Below are positions 30,467 through 39,190 of a stretch of 64,000 nt of DNA, in pieces. How positions within the stretch are numbered: position 1 is the stretch's first letter; the number at the start of each line of letters is the position of its first letter. The notes beneath the pieces are model-generated. The model saw nothing but the letters and a program-made list of their open reading frames with translations. It did not search any database and was not told the DNA's origin. The DNA lies in contig NZ_CP064781.1 of NCBI RefSeq assembly GCF_016858125.1, positions 992,001-1,056,000 of the forward strand. Reading direction: 5' to 3'. The position numbers were made by a program, and so were the translations under genes. The DNA comes from Azospira restricta. GTDB lineage: Bacteria > Pseudomonadota > Gammaproteobacteria > Burkholderiales > Rhodocyclaceae.

Positions 30467-31465
30467 ATGGCTCGCCACGACGAAACCCTCCCGCCCGCAG
30501 TGCGCAAGGCCGCGCCGGCACGCCGCCAGTTCATCTTCGACGCGGCGCGCATGGCCTGCGGCGTCGGCATGCTGGGGCTCGGACTCGGCCTCTACGCCAA
30601 GCAGGCGAAGGCGCTGCCGGCGCTGGCGCTGCGCCCGCCGGGCGCGCTGGCGGAAGGGGATTTCCTCGGCGCCTGCATCCGCTGCGGCCTGTGCGTCCGC
30701 GATTGCCCTTACGACACGCTCTCCCTGGCGAAGCCGGAAGCCCCGGTGGCGACCGGCACGCCGTATTTCACCGCGCGCAGCATCCCCTGCGAGATGTGCG
30801 AGGACATCCCCTGCGTCAAGGCCTGCCCGACCGGCGCGCTGGACCACGGGCTGACCGACATCAACCGGGCGCGCATGGGGCTGGCGGCGCTGATCGACCA
30901 CGAGACCTGCCTCAACTTCCTCGGCCTGCGCTGCGATGTCTGCTATCGCGTCTGCCCGGTGATCGACAAGGCGATCACGCTGGAGCTGGTGCCGAACACG
31001 CGCACCGGGCGGCATGCGATGTTCCTGCCGACCGTGCATTCCGAACACTGCACCGGCTGCGGCAAGTGCGAGAAGGCCTGCGTCACCGAGGAGGCGGCGA
31101 TCAAGGTGTTGCCGATCGCGCTGGCCAAGGGCGCGCTCGGCCAGCACTATCGCCTCGGCTGGGAGGAGCAGAAGAAATCCGGCGGTTCGCTGATCGACGA
31201 GAAGAGCATGGTCGATCTGCCCGACCGCCTGCCGGAAGGAACCACCCTGCCCGGCCACTACGACCCGGCGAGCGGCATGACCGCGCCGCCGGGAATGCCG
31301 GGCAGCGCGCCGGGGCCGGTGCCCAGCGCGCCGCCGGGACTCGGCGGGCCGGCAGTGCCGTCGGCGCCCCCCGGACTCGGCAGCGAGGCCGTGCCGCCGG
31401 GGATGCCCGGCGCCGTCGCCGGCAAGGTGCCCAGCCATCCGCCCGGACTGGGAGGCGGCCGATGA
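30467..31465 (+). CDS. napG: NapG ferredoxin-type quinol-dehydrogenase subunit with a proline/glycine-rich C-terminal tail
   Basis: NapG with NapH passes electrons from quinol to the periplasm. From ATG 30467 the protein has 332 residues: a twin-arginine-like start ([15 protein letters not shown]), then four [4Fe-4S] motifs ([46 protein letters not shown]). It aligns with E. coli NapG up to [11 protein letters not shown] and then runs about 90 residues further in a Pro/Gly/Ala-rich tail with repeated VPSAPPGLG and PPGMPG units. A GTG at 30413 in the same frame is a less likely start, because its AGGGA lies too close. The stop overlaps napH. Confidence 0.93.
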   Translation: MARHDETLPPAVRKAAPARRQFIFDAARMACGVGMLGLGLGLYAKQAKALPALALRPPGALAEGDFLGACIRCGLCVRDCPYDTLSLAKPEAPVATGTPYFTARSIPCEMCEDIPCVKACPTGALDHGLTDINRARMGLAALIDHETCLNFLGLRCDVCYRVCPVIDKAITLELVPNTRTGRHAMFLPTVHSEHCTGCGKCEKACVTEEAAIKVLPIALAKGALGQHYRLGWEEQKKSGGSLIDEKSMVDLPDRLPEGTTLPGHYDPASGMTAPPGMPGSAPGPVPSAPPGLGGPAVPSAPPGLGSEAVPPGMPGAVAGKVPSHPPGLGGGR

Positions 31466-32367
31466 GCGACAAGCGCATCGGCGCCGACGCCCGCGCCGCC
31501 AAGGGCTGGTTCGGCGCTCACAAGTGGCTGCTGCTGCGGCGCGGCACGCAGCTCGCGATCCTCGGGCTGTTCCTGCTCGGGCCGCTCGCCGGCGTCTGGA
31601 TCGTCAAGGGCAACCTCGCCTATTCGTATACCTTCGGCGTGCTGCCGCTGACCGACCCCTACGTCGCGCTGCAGTCGCTCTTCACCGGCCACCTGCCGGA
31701 AACGCTCGGCCTGGTCGGCGTCGCCATCGTCGTCGCCTTCTACGTGCTGGTCGGCGGCCGCGTCTACTGTTCCTGGGTGTGCCCGGTGAACATCGTCACC
31801 GACAGCGCCGGCTGGCTGCGCCGCCGGCTCGGCATCAAGGGCAGCGTGCATCTGGCGCGCACCACCCGCTACTGGATGCTGGCGATGACGCTGGTCGGTT
31901 CGGCGCTCTCCGGCGTCATCCTGTGGGAGCTGGTCAACCCGGTGTCGATGCTGCACCGCGGCCTGATCTTCGGCATCGGCTTCGCGTGGACGATCGTGCT
32001 CGCGGTCTTCCTGTTCGACCTGTTCGTGATGAGCCGCGGCTGGTGCGGCCGGCTGTGCCCGGTCGGCGCCTTCTACGGCCTGCTCGGCCGCGTCAGTCCG
32101 CTGCGCGTGTCGGCGCCGGCGCGCGCCGCGTGCAACGACTGCATGGACTGCTTCGAGGTCTGCCCCGAGCCGCAGGTCATCCGGCCGGCGCTGAAGGGCG
32201 CCGCGACCGGCGCCGGGCCGGTGATCCTGGCGGCCGCCTGCACCAACTGCGGCCGCTGCATCGACGTCTGTGCGAAGGACGTCTTCCGTTTCGGGAGCCG
32301 TTTCAACAATGCGCTTCCGGTCGGCGAGGCGGGCGGCGACCGTGCCGCGACGCCTGGCCAGTTCTGA
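31462..32367 (+). CDS. napH: NapH membrane quinol-oxidising subunit
   Basis: NapH is the membrane partner of NapG. The 301-residue protein has four membrane helices (for example [69 protein letters not shown]), the two CxxxCP loops of the family (CSWVCPVN and CGRLCPVG) and two cytoplasmic [4Fe-4S] motifs ([23 protein letters not shown]). Its ATG overlaps the napG stop. It is followed by napB after 38 bases. Confidence 0.95.
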   Translation: MSDKRIGADARAAKGWFGAHKWLLLRRGTQLAILGLFLLGPLAGVWIVKGNLAYSYTFGVLPLTDPYVALQSLFTGHLPETLGLVGVAIVVAFYVLVGGRVYCSWVCPVNIVTDSAGWLRRRLGIKGSVHLARTTRYWMLAMTLVGSALSGVILWELVNPVSMLHRGLIFGIGFAWTIVLAVFLFDLFVMSRGWCGRLCPVGAFYGLLGRVSPLRVSAPARAACNDCMDCFEVCPEPQVIRPALKGAATGAGPVILAAACTNCGRCIDVCAKDVFRFGSRFNNALPVGEAGGDRAATPGQF

Positions 32368-32405
32368 TTTCAGTGATTCAACTTCAAGTGGAGGGAACGT
32401 CGATC

Positions 32406-32894
32406 ATGAAAACCCAGCTGAAACTCTCGATGGCCGTGCTGGCCGCCTGCTTCACCTTCTCCGCGATCGCCGCCGATGCGCCGAAGTCGATGCGCGGCCT
32501 CGATGTCGCCGCTCCCGATCCGGTCGCGGCCGAGAAGAACTACGTCGGCAAGCGCCCCGGCACGCAGGAGCCGGTCGCCCGTACCTTCAGCACGCAGCCG
32601 CCGGTGATCCCGCACGCGGTCGAGAACTTCGACGAGGTCAATCTGGAGACCAACCAGTGCCTCGACTGCCACGGCGCGGCCAACTACCAGAAGAAGAAGG
32701 CGCCGAAGGTCGGCGACAGCCACTTCGTGAACCGCGACGGCAAGAAGCTCGACGAGGCCTCCGCCGGCCGCCACAACTGCACGCAGTGCCACGTGCCGCA
32801 GGTCGACGCGCCGCCGCTGGTGGACAGCGACTTCAAGGGCGACGCGGTGGCGAAGAAGGCGGACGCCGCGAAGAAGCCGACCAAGAAGAACTGA
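32406..32894 (+). CDS. napB: Diheme cytochrome c NapB
   Basis: NapB is the periplasmic diheme electron donor to NapA. The 162-residue precursor has a signal peptide (MAVLAACFTFSAIAADA) and two c-heme sites, CLDCH and CTQCH, with the family's PPVIPHAVE block and flanking histidines as distal ligands. A lysine-rich tail (KKADAAKKPTKKN) ends the protein. GGAGG precedes the ATG. It is the last gene of napDAGHB, and the minus-strand napF faces it. Confidence 0.95.
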   Translation: MKTQLKLSMAVLAACFTFSAIAADAPKSMRGLDVAAPDPVAAEKNYVGKRPGTQEPVARTFSTQPPVIPHAVENFDEVNLETNQCLDCHGAANYQKKKAPKVGDSHFVNRDGKKLDEASAGRHNCTQCHVPQVDAPPLVDSDFKGDAVAKKADAAKKPTKKN

Positions 32895-32914
32895 GTCGGC
32901 AGCGCCGGCGCGAC

Positions 32915-32942
32915 GACGGGGGGCTGCGGCTCCCCGTCGCCG
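32915..32942. terminator. Possible terminator between napB and convergent napF
   Basis: GACGGGG (32915-32921) can pair with CCCCGTC (32932-32938) around GGCTGCGGCT, and a short TTT follows on the plus strand. It sits in the 49-base gap between two converging genes. The weak T-tract makes this tentative. Confidence 0.45.
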
Positions 32943-32943
32943 T

Positions 32944-33426
32944 TTACCGCACTGCGATCGCCGCCGTCGGGCAGGGTGCGACGCAGGCGCCGCAGCCGGT
33001 GCAGCGCGCCGCGTCGAGCTGCGGTGCGGCGATGCCGCCCGCCTGCGGCAGGAAGCGGATCGCCGCCGCGTCGCACATCTCGCCGCAGATGCGGCATTCG
33101 ACCGCGCGGCGGGCCAGGCAGGCATCGCCGATCGTCGCCCGCAGCTGCCAGGGCGGCTGCTGCTCGCGTCGCGCGAGCGCGCCGGTCGGGCAGCGGGCGG
33201 CGCAGTCGCCGCAGAAGGTGCATTCGCCGAGCGCGAAATCGACCGTCGGATAGCCGCCGTCGCCCGGGCGGATGATCCGCGTCGGGCAGGCGCGTGCGCA
33301 GTCGCCGCAGCGCGTGCAGGCGCCGACGAACTCGCCCTCGGCCTGCGCCCACGGCGGACGCGGCTCGGCGCGGTGCGTCGCGACGCGGCCGCGCAGGAAG
33401 TTGCGCCGGCTGCTCGGGTCGCTCAT
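32944..33426 (-). CDS. napF: NapF ferredoxin-type protein
   Basis: NapF is a cytoplasmic iron-sulfur protein linked to NapA maturation. The 160-residue product has a basic start (SRRNFLRG), cluster motifs CTRCGDCARACP, CTFCGDCAARCP and CTGCGACVAPCP, and a fourth irregular group CRICGEMCDAAAI. It lacks a cleavable signal. Unlike classical nap operons, it is on the opposite strand to napDA, as the last gene of napC-cytochrome-napF. Confidence 0.92.
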   Translation of the reverse strand: MSDPSSRRNFLRGRVATHRAEPRPPWAQAEGEFVGACTRCGDCARACPTRIIRPGDGGYPTVDFALGECTFCGDCAARCPTGALARREQQPPWQLRATIGDACLARRAVECRICGEMCDAAAIRFLPQAGGIAAPQLDAARCTGCGACVAPCPTAAIAVR

Positions 33427-33496
33427 CGTCGTTCGCCTCTTCGTTCAAAAAACAAGGGCAGGCGAGGTCGCCCTCCCTGCCCTTGCGCCGTTCCGT

Positions 33497-33542
33497 CGGG
33501 AATCGGGATTCCCGTTCGGGAATCGGGATTCCCGTTCGGGAA
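33497..33542. repeat. Tandem 20-base palindromic repeat after the cytochrome gene
   Basis: The 20-base unit CGGGAATCGGGATTCCCGTT occurs twice in tandem (33497-33516, 33517-33536) and begins a third time (CGGGAATT). Each unit is an inverted repeat (CGGGAATC-GG-GATTCCCG), so the RNA can fold into consecutive hairpins. The array ends at the stop codon of the cytochrome gene on the minus strand, between it and napF. It could stabilise the upstream mRNA 3' end or reduce read-through into napF. Confidence 0.75.
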
Positions 33543-34403
33543 TTACTGCTTCACCGCCTTGATGTCGCCGTCGGTGCCGATGCCCAGCGTGTAGCCCATC
33601 GAGACGTGGTGGAAGCGGCCGCTGGCCTTGTCGGCGTGCACCGCGAAGCCGACCGGGACCGCCTTGCCTTCGGCCAGCGTGCCGTTCAGCTTGCGGGTGA
33701 AGGTCACCGTCACCGCGCCGCCCTTGTTGTCGCCTTCGGCCTTGACGCCGGCGCTGCCGCCTTCCATCTTGCGCGAGTCGGCGACCGAGCCGTCGACGGC
33801 CTTGGCACCCTTGCCGCTCTTCCACTGCATCAGCTCGTAGGCGCCGTCCTTGGTGTACTTGGTCTTCTTGTCGTCGGCGCCCGGCATCGTGCGCGCGTCG
33901 GCGTGGCAGGTCGCCCAGCAGCCGACCTGGGCGCCGGAGACGGTCTTGCCGCCGGCGTCGACGTTGACCTTGTCGTTGGCGAACATCACCGCCGCCTTGA
34001 CCTCGTTGTCCTTGTCGCCGTGATCGGCGCCGCCGGCCGGGGCCTTGAACGACAGGCGGACATAGAGGTTGTCCTTGTCGTAGGCGGCCTGCACGGTGAC
34101 CGGGAAGTTCATCGTCTTCGGCGTGCCGACCGGCTCGAGATCCTTGCTCGCCAGGCGCTTCATGTCGAAGTTGAGGCCGCCCTTCTCCTCGTGGCAGCCG
34201 ACGCAGCTCTCGCCCTTGGTCAGGCCGACGCGACCGCTGTGGTCGGACTTCTTCATCACCCATTCGATCGGCGTCACGCCGGCATGGAACACCTGCACGT
34301 CGCGCTTCGGCACCTTGGACCAGTCGGGCGCGGCAAAGGCGGCGGAAGAACCGAGGGCGAGCACGGCGCCCATCACGGACAGCGAAACGATCGATTTTTT
34401 CAT
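33543..34403 (-). CDS. Periplasmic cytochrome with EB_dh-type heme-binding domain in the nap cluster
   Basis: The 286-residue precursor has a signal peptide (VMGAVLALGSSAAFA). Residues about 60-75 carry a c-heme motif CVGCH, and a second site GCWATCH near residue 160 has a CxxxCH spacing. The body (FPVTVQAAYDKDNLYVRLSFKA ... AVMFANDKV; VTFTRKLNGTLAEGKAVPVGFAVH) resembles the ethylbenzene-dehydrogenase-gamma / cytochrome c-552 heme-binding beta-sandwich. It lies between napC and napF, so it may shuttle electrons from NapC in nitrate respiration. The exact role is inferred only from place. Confidence 0.8.
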   Translation of the reverse strand: MKKSIVSLSVMGAVLALGSSAAFAAPDWSKVPKRDVQVFHAGVTPIEWVMKKSDHSGRVGLTKGESCVGCHEEKGGLNFDMKRLASKDLEPVGTPKTMNFPVTVQAAYDKDNLYVRLSFKAPAGGADHGDKDNEVKAAVMFANDKVNVDAGGKTVSGAQVGCWATCHADARTMPGADDKKTKYTKDGAYELMQWKSGKGAKAVDGSVADSRKMEGGSAGVKAEGDNKGGAVTVTFTRKLNGTLAEGKAVPVGFAVHADKASGRFHHVSMGYTLGIGTDGDIKAVKQ

Positions 34404-34493
34404 TGTTGCCTCTCCAGTAAAGGTTGCTGCTTAACGGTGCTGCAACCCGTCGGGTTGACCGGCTGCAGGGGACTCAGTCGTATGCCGCGACGA

Positions 34494-35081
34494 TTACTCG
34501 TCGTCCTCCTCGGGCATGTTCGCCGGCTTCTTGTGCGCGATGCCCTTGTGGCAGTCGATGCAGGTCTTCTTCTCGTCGCGGGCGATCTTGTGCATCTTCG
34601 CGCCGCGCGCCTTCTGCTTCTCGACATCCATGTAATCGAAGGAGTGGCAGTTGCGGCATTCGCGCGAGTCGGCGGCCTTCATCCGCGCCCATTCGTTCTG
34701 CGCCAGGCGCAGGCGGTTGGCCTCGAACTTCTCCTTGGTGTCGATCGAGCCGACGATCTTGCCGTAGACTTCCTTGGACGCCTGGATCTTGCGGATCATC
34801 TTGTACGTCCAGTCCTTCGGCACGTGGCAGTCGGAGCAGACGGCGCGGACGCCGGTACGGTTGTTGTAGTGGATGGTCGTCTTGTATTCCTGATAGACGT
34901 TGTCGCGCATCTCGTGGCAGCCGATGCAGAACTGCTCGGTGTTGGTCGCCTCGAGCACGGTGTTGAAGCCGCCCCAGAAGACGATGCCGGAGATGAAGCC
35001 GACGACCAGCAGCGTCAGCAGTGAATACTTGGCGCTCGGGCGGCGCAGGAAGGCGATGAAGCCGCCGGTGTTATCGGACAT
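34494..35081 (-). CDS. napC: NapC/NirT tetraheme quinol dehydrogenase
   Basis: NapC oxidises membrane quinol and passes electrons to periplasmic cytochromes such as NapB. The 195-residue protein has one N-terminal membrane anchor ([19 protein letters not shown]) and four CxxCH sites: CIGCH, CSDCH, CRNCH and CIDCH, with [21 protein letters not shown] matching the family. It is the first gene of a minus-strand operon with the EB_dh cytochrome and napF, preceded by an FNR-like box. The cluster therefore has both NapC and NapGH as quinol routes. A NirT role toward NirS is possible. Confidence 0.93.
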   Translation of the reverse strand: MSDNTGGFIAFLRRPSAKYSLLTLLVVGFISGIVFWGGFNTVLEATNTEQFCIGCHEMRDNVYQEYKTTIHYNNRTGVRAVCSDCHVPKDWTYKMIRKIQASKEVYGKIVGSIDTKEKFEANRLRLAQNEWARMKAADSRECRNCHSFDYMDVEKQKARGAKMHKIARDEKKTCIDCHKGIAHKKPANMPEEDDE

Positions 35082-35193
35082 GACAAACCCCTCACTTGGT
35101 CTTTATTTGATGTCGGCGACCCGCCCGCAGCGATTGCGCGCACAAGGCCGCCGTTAGTGGGGGGGAGTCTATCGACCCACCCGGAGTAAGGGT

Positions 35194-35207
35194 TTGATCT
35201 AGATTAA
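35194..35207 (-). promoter_or_regulatory. FNR-type box upstream of napC
   Basis: The plus strand reads TTGAT-ctag-ATTAA (minus: TTAAT-ctag-ATCAA), 9 of 10 matches to the FNR consensus. At -41.5 on the minus strand it predicts a start near 35159, 78 bases before the napC ATG. The 172-base gap between napC and ccmI contains no other clear element. Confidence 0.68.
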
Positions 35208-35253
35208 CTAATCCACAATTTGCGTGGGTACTCTCGCGGCGCGCCGCGCCAGC

Positions 35254-36117
35254 TCAACGGCTGCCGCCGTTTCCGCGCTGCTGCGCCGCGCGTGCGCGCT
35301 CGATCGCCGACTGCAGCGTCAACGCCTCTTCGCTGCCTGGCTCCAGTTGCGCGATCGCCTTTTCCCAGTGCGCGATCGCGCTCTGGTAGTCGTGCCGTTC
35401 GCCGGCGGCGGCGCCGGCCAGCAGGCGGATCTGCGGATCCTCGGGGGCGAGCTTGAGCGCTCTGTCGATCAGCTCGCTCGGGCGACCCTTGAAAGCGTTG
35501 CCGGAGATCGCCAGCACCTCGGCGTAGTCGGCGAGCAGCAGCGGGTCGTTGTCGACCAGCGCCGGCGCCTTGGCGTAGGCGGCCGCCGATTCGGCATAGC
35601 GGCCGAGCATCTTGTACGAGCGTGCCAGCATCACCCAGCCCTTGGCGTCGTCCGGGTTCTGCTGCAGGCGCTGCGCGAGGCGTTCGACCATGCCTTCGAT
35701 CTGCGCGGCGGTGACCTGGTGCTGCGGCTCCTGCGGACGGGTGTTGGCCGGGTCGAGCGCCGCCGGCGTGCCGAGCAGGCCGTAGCCGAGCAGCGCGCAC
35801 AGCGGCAGCAGGACGACGACGGCGAGCGCGGTCTTGCGGCTCGGCGCGGCTTCCTTGCCGGCCTGCGCTTCCGGCTTCACTTCCTCGAGCAGCCGGCGCT
35901 GCAGTTCGGTCCTGGCCTGTTCGAAATCGGCCGCGGACAGCGAGCCTTCGGCGCGCTCGCGCTCGAGCTCGGCGAGCTGGTCGCCGAAGATCGCGAGGTT
36001 GGCGGCGCTGCGGTCGGTGGCGAGGGCGGCGGTGCGCGGGCGGCGCAGCAGCGGAACGGCGAGCGAAACGGCGGCGACGACGATCAGCAGCGTCGCCAGG
36101 GCGAGAAAGGGGGTCAT
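35254..36117 (-). CDS. ccmI: Cytochrome c maturation protein CcmI
   Basis: CcmI presents apocytochrome c to the heme-ligation complex. The 287-residue protein has an N-terminal helix (FLALATLLIVVAAVSLAVPLL), a leucine/glutamate-rich loop (LAIFGDQLAELERERAEGSLS), a second helix (LAVVVLLPLCALLGYGLLG), and a periplasmic TPR domain (DAKGWVMLARSYKMLGRYAESAAAYAKA and following). Its ATG overlaps the ccmH stop. It ends the nine-gene ccm operon; genes for the target cytochromes are the neighbours. Confidence 0.92.
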   Translation of the reverse strand: MTPFLALATLLIVVAAVSLAVPLLRRPRTAALATDRSAANLAIFGDQLAELERERAEGSLSAADFEQARTELQRRLLEEVKPEAQAGKEAAPSRKTALAVVVLLPLCALLGYGLLGTPAALDPANTRPQEPQHQVTAAQIEGMVERLAQRLQQNPDDAKGWVMLARSYKMLGRYAESAAAYAKAPALVDNDPLLLADYAEVLAISGNAFKGRPSELIDRALKLAPEDPQIRLLAGAAAGERHDYQSAIAHWEKAIAQLEPGSEEALTLQSAIERARAAQQRGNGGSR

Positions 36118-36614
36118 TGCGGTTTCGATTCCTGGCGGGAGTCCTGGCGGGCGGCGGCGAGCAGCGCCTCGGCGGCCTGCTGTTCCTCGGGGGTCAGCGC
36201 ACCGTCGGCGATCGCGTCGTTGCGCCGGCGCAGGTAGCGGATCAGCACGGTCAGGCCGAGCACCAGCAGCACGCCGGGGCCGACCCAGAGCAGCAGCGTC
36301 GTGCCCTTGACCGGCGGCCGGTAGCGCACGAAATCGCCGTAGCGGGCGACCATGAAGTCGAGGATCTCCTGGTCCGACTTGCCCTCGGCGATCAGCTTCC
36401 TGATCTCGCGGCGGAAGTCGTTGGCGAGGTCGGCGTTGGAGTCGGCGATGGTCTGGTTCTGGCAGACCAGGCAGCGCAGCTCGGCGGTGATCGCCAGCAG
36501 GCGCTTCTCGACGACCGGGTCCTCGGCCAGCGGCGCGGCCTCGCCGGCCTGCGCCGACAGTGCGGCGGCGCCGAGGCAGAGCGCGGCGGCGAAGTGGCGG
36601 GCGCGGCGCATCAT
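36114..36614 (-). CDS. ccmH: Cytochrome c maturation protein CcmH
   Basis: CcmH is a membrane-anchored thioredoxin-like subunit that reduces apocytochrome cysteines. The 166-residue product has a signal peptide, the family redox motif LRCLVCQNQTIADSNADLA near residue 46, and one membrane helix (LLLWVGPGVLLVLGLTVLIRYL). Two adjacent ATG codons are possible; 36614 overlaps the ccmG stop as ATGA and is preferred. It is the short CcmH form, with CcmI separate. Confidence 0.94.
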   Translation of the reverse strand: MMRRARHFAAALCLGAAALSAQAGEAAPLAEDPVVEKRLLAITAELRCLVCQNQTIADSNADLANDFRREIRKLIAEGKSDQEILDFMVARYGDFVRYRPPVKGTTLLLWVGPGVLLVLGLTVLIRYLRRRNDAIADGALTPEEQQAAEALLAAARQDSRQESKPQ

Positions 36615-37192
36615 TTGTTCAGCTCCGCGACCAGCGGCAGGATCTTCTTCGTCAGATCGTCCGGGCTGATCGGGCCGGTGTGCTTCATGCGGATCAGGCC
36701 CGCCTTGTCGATGACGTAGGTCTCGGGCACGCCGTAGACGCCGTAGTCGATGCCGACGCGGCCGTCGAGGTCGAGCACCGACAGCAGGTACGGGTCGCCG
36801 TGCTGCTTCAGCCAGCCGGCGGCCTTCTGCCGCGCCATGCGCTCTTCGCTCGCGGCGTCGGTCTTGGCCATGTCGGTCTCGCCGTCGCCGCGCACCTCCT
36901 TGTAGTTCAGCCCGACCACCGGCACCACCTTCTTCCGGCCGAGTTCGACCAGGAGCGGGTGCTCCTGGCGGCAGGACACGCACCACGAGGCCCAGACGTT
37001 GAGCAGCCAGACCTTGCCCTGCATGTCGGCCGGGCCGAACTTCTGCTCGGCGCCGAGCACCGGCAGCGAGAACGCCGGTGCCGGCTTGCCGACCAGCGGC
37101 GACGGCACGTCGCGCGGGTTCAGCCCGAGGCCGACGGCGAGGAGGACGACGAGAGCGGCGAAGCCGACGAGCGGCCAGAGGAATCGGTTCAT
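36611..37192 (-). CDS. ccmG: Thiol:disulfide oxidoreductase CcmG/DsbE
   Basis: CcmG is a membrane-tethered periplasmic thioredoxin that supplies reductant in cytochrome c assembly. The 193-residue protein has an N-terminal anchor (LVGFAALVVLLAVGLGL), the active site WASWCVSCRQEHP, and the GVYGVPETYVIDKAG loop with the cis-proline. Compared with E. coli DsbE it carries about 20 extra residues after VVGLNYKE (VRGDGETDMAKTDAASEERM). ATG 37192 overlaps the ccmF stop. Confidence 0.93.
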   Translation of the reverse strand: MNRFLWPLVGFAALVVLLAVGLGLNPRDVPSPLVGKPAPAFSLPVLGAEQKFGPADMQGKVWLLNVWASWCVSCRQEHPLLVELGRKKVVPVVGLNYKEVRGDGETDMAKTDAASEERMARQKAAGWLKQHGDPYLLSVLDLDGRVGIDYGVYGVPETYVIDKAGLIRMKHTGPISPDDLTKKILPLVAELNK

Positions 37193-39180
37193 GCGGTTTG
37201 TGTGTTGCCCGTGGAAACAGTGGAAGATTGGCGCGCCTTGACGCGGTAGCGGCGGTCGGCGATGGCGATCAGGCCGCCGAGCGCCATCAGCACGCAACCG
37301 CCCCAGATCCAGTCGACGAAGGGCTTGTGGTAGACGCGCACGGCCCATTCGCCTTCCGGCTGCAGGCGGTCGATCGGCTCGCCGAGCGAGACGTAGAGGT
37401 CGCGGAAGAGGCCAGCGTCGATCGCCGCTTCGGTCATCGGCATCCCCGACGACGCGTAGTTGCGCTTCTCCGGCAGCATCTTTTTCAGCACCTTGCCGTC
37501 CTTGAGCAGGTCGAAGTCGCCGGCGAGCGCCACGTAGTTCGGGCCCTTGACCTCATGCACGCCGTTGAAGCGGAACTCGTAGCCGGCCACGGCGACGGTG
37601 TCGCCCGGACCCATCTTGACGTCCTTCTCTTCCTGGTAGCTCTGCACCATCGTCACGCCGACGACGAAGACGGCGACGCCGACGTGCGCCGTGTGCATGC
37701 CGAAGAAGTGGCCCGGCTGCTTCAGCACGCCGGCGACGAAGGACTTGCCGGCGCGCGTCGCCTGCACGCGCTCGACGAAGTTGAGCGTACCGGCGAGCAC
37801 GATCCACGCTGCGAGCAGAATGCCGAGCGCGGTCAGCGGCTTCCACGAGCCGTAGAGGAAGGGCAGCACGAGCGCGACCACGACGGCGGCGGCGAAGGCC
37901 CAGCGCAGCGTGCGCGCGAGCTCGACGGCGCTCGCCTCCTTCCAGCGCGCGAACGGGCCGACGCCGACCAGGAACAGCACCGGCACCATCAGCGGCACGA
38001 ACACCGCGTCGAAGTACGGCGGGCCGACCGAGATCTTGCCCATTGCCAGCGCGTCGATGAGCAGCGGGTAGAGCGTGCCGAGCAGCACCGACGAGCAGGC
38101 GACGACCAGCAGCACGTTGTTGGTGAGCAGCAGCGACTCGCGCGAAAGCACCGCGAAGCGGCCGCCGAGGCCGACCTTCGGCGCGCGCCAGGCGAACAGC
38201 GCGAGCGAGGCACCGATGACGACGACCAGGAAGGTGAGGATGAAGATGCCGCGCTTCGGGTCGGTGGCGAACGCATGCACCGACGTGAGCACGCCCGAGC
38301 GGACGAGGAAGGTGCCCAGGAGCGACAGCGAGAAGGCCGAGATCGCCAGCAGCACGGTCCAGTTCTTGAAGCTGCCGCGCTTCTCGGTCACCGCCAGCGA
38401 ATGCACCAGCGCCGTGCCGATCAGCCAGGGCATGAACGACGCGTTCTCGACCGGATCCCAGAACCACCAGCCGCCCCAGCCCAGCTCGTAGTAGGCCCAC
38501 CACGAGCCCATGGCGATGCCCAGCGTCAGGAAGATCCAGGCGGCGGTGGTCCACGGCCGCGACCAGCGCGCCCAGGCCGCGTCGAGCTGGCCGGAGAGCA
38601 GCGCGGCGACGGCGAAGGCGTAGGCCACCGAGAAGCCGACGTAACCCATGTACAACAGCGGCGGGTGGATCACTAGGCCCGGGTCCTGCAGCAGCGGGTT
38701 CAGGTCGCGACCTTCGGCGGCGCCCGGCAGCAGCCGGTCGAACGGGTTCGAGGTGAACAGGATGAACAGCAGGAAGCCGGCGGTGACCAGCCCGAGCGTG
38801 CCGACCACGCGCGCCACCATCGCCTCCGGCAGCTGGCGCGAGAAGAAGGTGACCGCCAGCGTCCACCACGACAGCATCAGCACCCACAACAGCAGCGAGC
38901 CCTCGTGACCGCCCCAGACGCCGGAGACGCGGTACTGGATCGGCAGCAGCGAGTTCGAGTGGTTGGCGACGTAGGCGACCGAGAAGTCGTTGGCGACGAA
39001 GGCCCAGGTCAGGCAGCCGAAGGCGAAGCTGACCAGCAGCGCCGCGGTCTGCGCCGCCGGCCGCGCGAAGGCGATCCAGGCGAGGCGGTTGCGGTGGGCG
39101 CCGGCGAGCGGCAGCACGCCCTGCAGCGCGGAAACGACGAGCGCCAGGATCAGCGCGAAATGGCCGAGTTCGGGAATCAT
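37189..39180 (-). CDS. ccmF: Heme lyase subunit CcmF
   Basis: CcmF reduces heme and attaches it to apocytochrome c. The 663-residue multi-pass membrane protein has the heme-handling WWD motif (GGWWFWDPVENASFMPW near residue 240), preceding and following histidines (HPPLLYMGY; RSGVLTSVHAFATDP), and a large periplasmic domain before the last helix. Length matches the family. It lies between ccmE and ccmG with short spacing. Confidence 0.96.
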   Translation of the reverse strand: MIPELGHFALILALVVSALQGVLPLAGAHRNRLAWIAFARPAAQTAALLVSFAFGCLTWAFVANDFSVAYVANHSNSLLPIQYRVSGVWGGHEGSLLLWVLMLSWWTLAVTFFSRQLPEAMVARVVGTLGLVTAGFLLFILFTSNPFDRLLPGAAEGRDLNPLLQDPGLVIHPPLLYMGYVGFSVAYAFAVAALLSGQLDAAWARWSRPWTTAAWIFLTLGIAMGSWWAYYELGWGGWWFWDPVENASFMPWLIGTALVHSLAVTEKRGSFKNWTVLLAISAFSLSLLGTFLVRSGVLTSVHAFATDPKRGIFILTFLVVVIGASLALFAWRAPKVGLGGRFAVLSRESLLLTNNVLLVVACSSVLLGTLYPLLIDALAMGKISVGPPYFDAVFVPLMVPVLFLVGVGPFARWKEASAVELARTLRWAFAAAVVVALVLPFLYGSWKPLTALGILLAAWIVLAGTLNFVERVQATRAGKSFVAGVLKQPGHFFGMHTAHVGVAVFVVGVTMVQSYQEEKDVKMGPGDTVAVAGYEFRFNGVHEVKGPNYVALAGDFDLLKDGKVLKKMLPEKRNYASSGMPMTEAAIDAGLFRDLYVSLGEPIDRLQPEGEWAVRVYHKPFVDWIWGGCVLMALGGLIAIADRRYRVKARQSSTVSTGNTQTA

Positions 39181-39190
39181 CGTCAGCGGC

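Noticed and set aside
27812-31438. Open frame of 1208 codons on the minus strand across napA-napG
   Set aside because: It is antisense to well-supported NapA and NapG, shows no recognisable domain, and has the third-position GC pattern of a shadow frame.
33497-33542. CRISPR-like array from the tandem repeat
   Set aside because: The units are contiguous without spacers and self-complementary; no cas genes are present.
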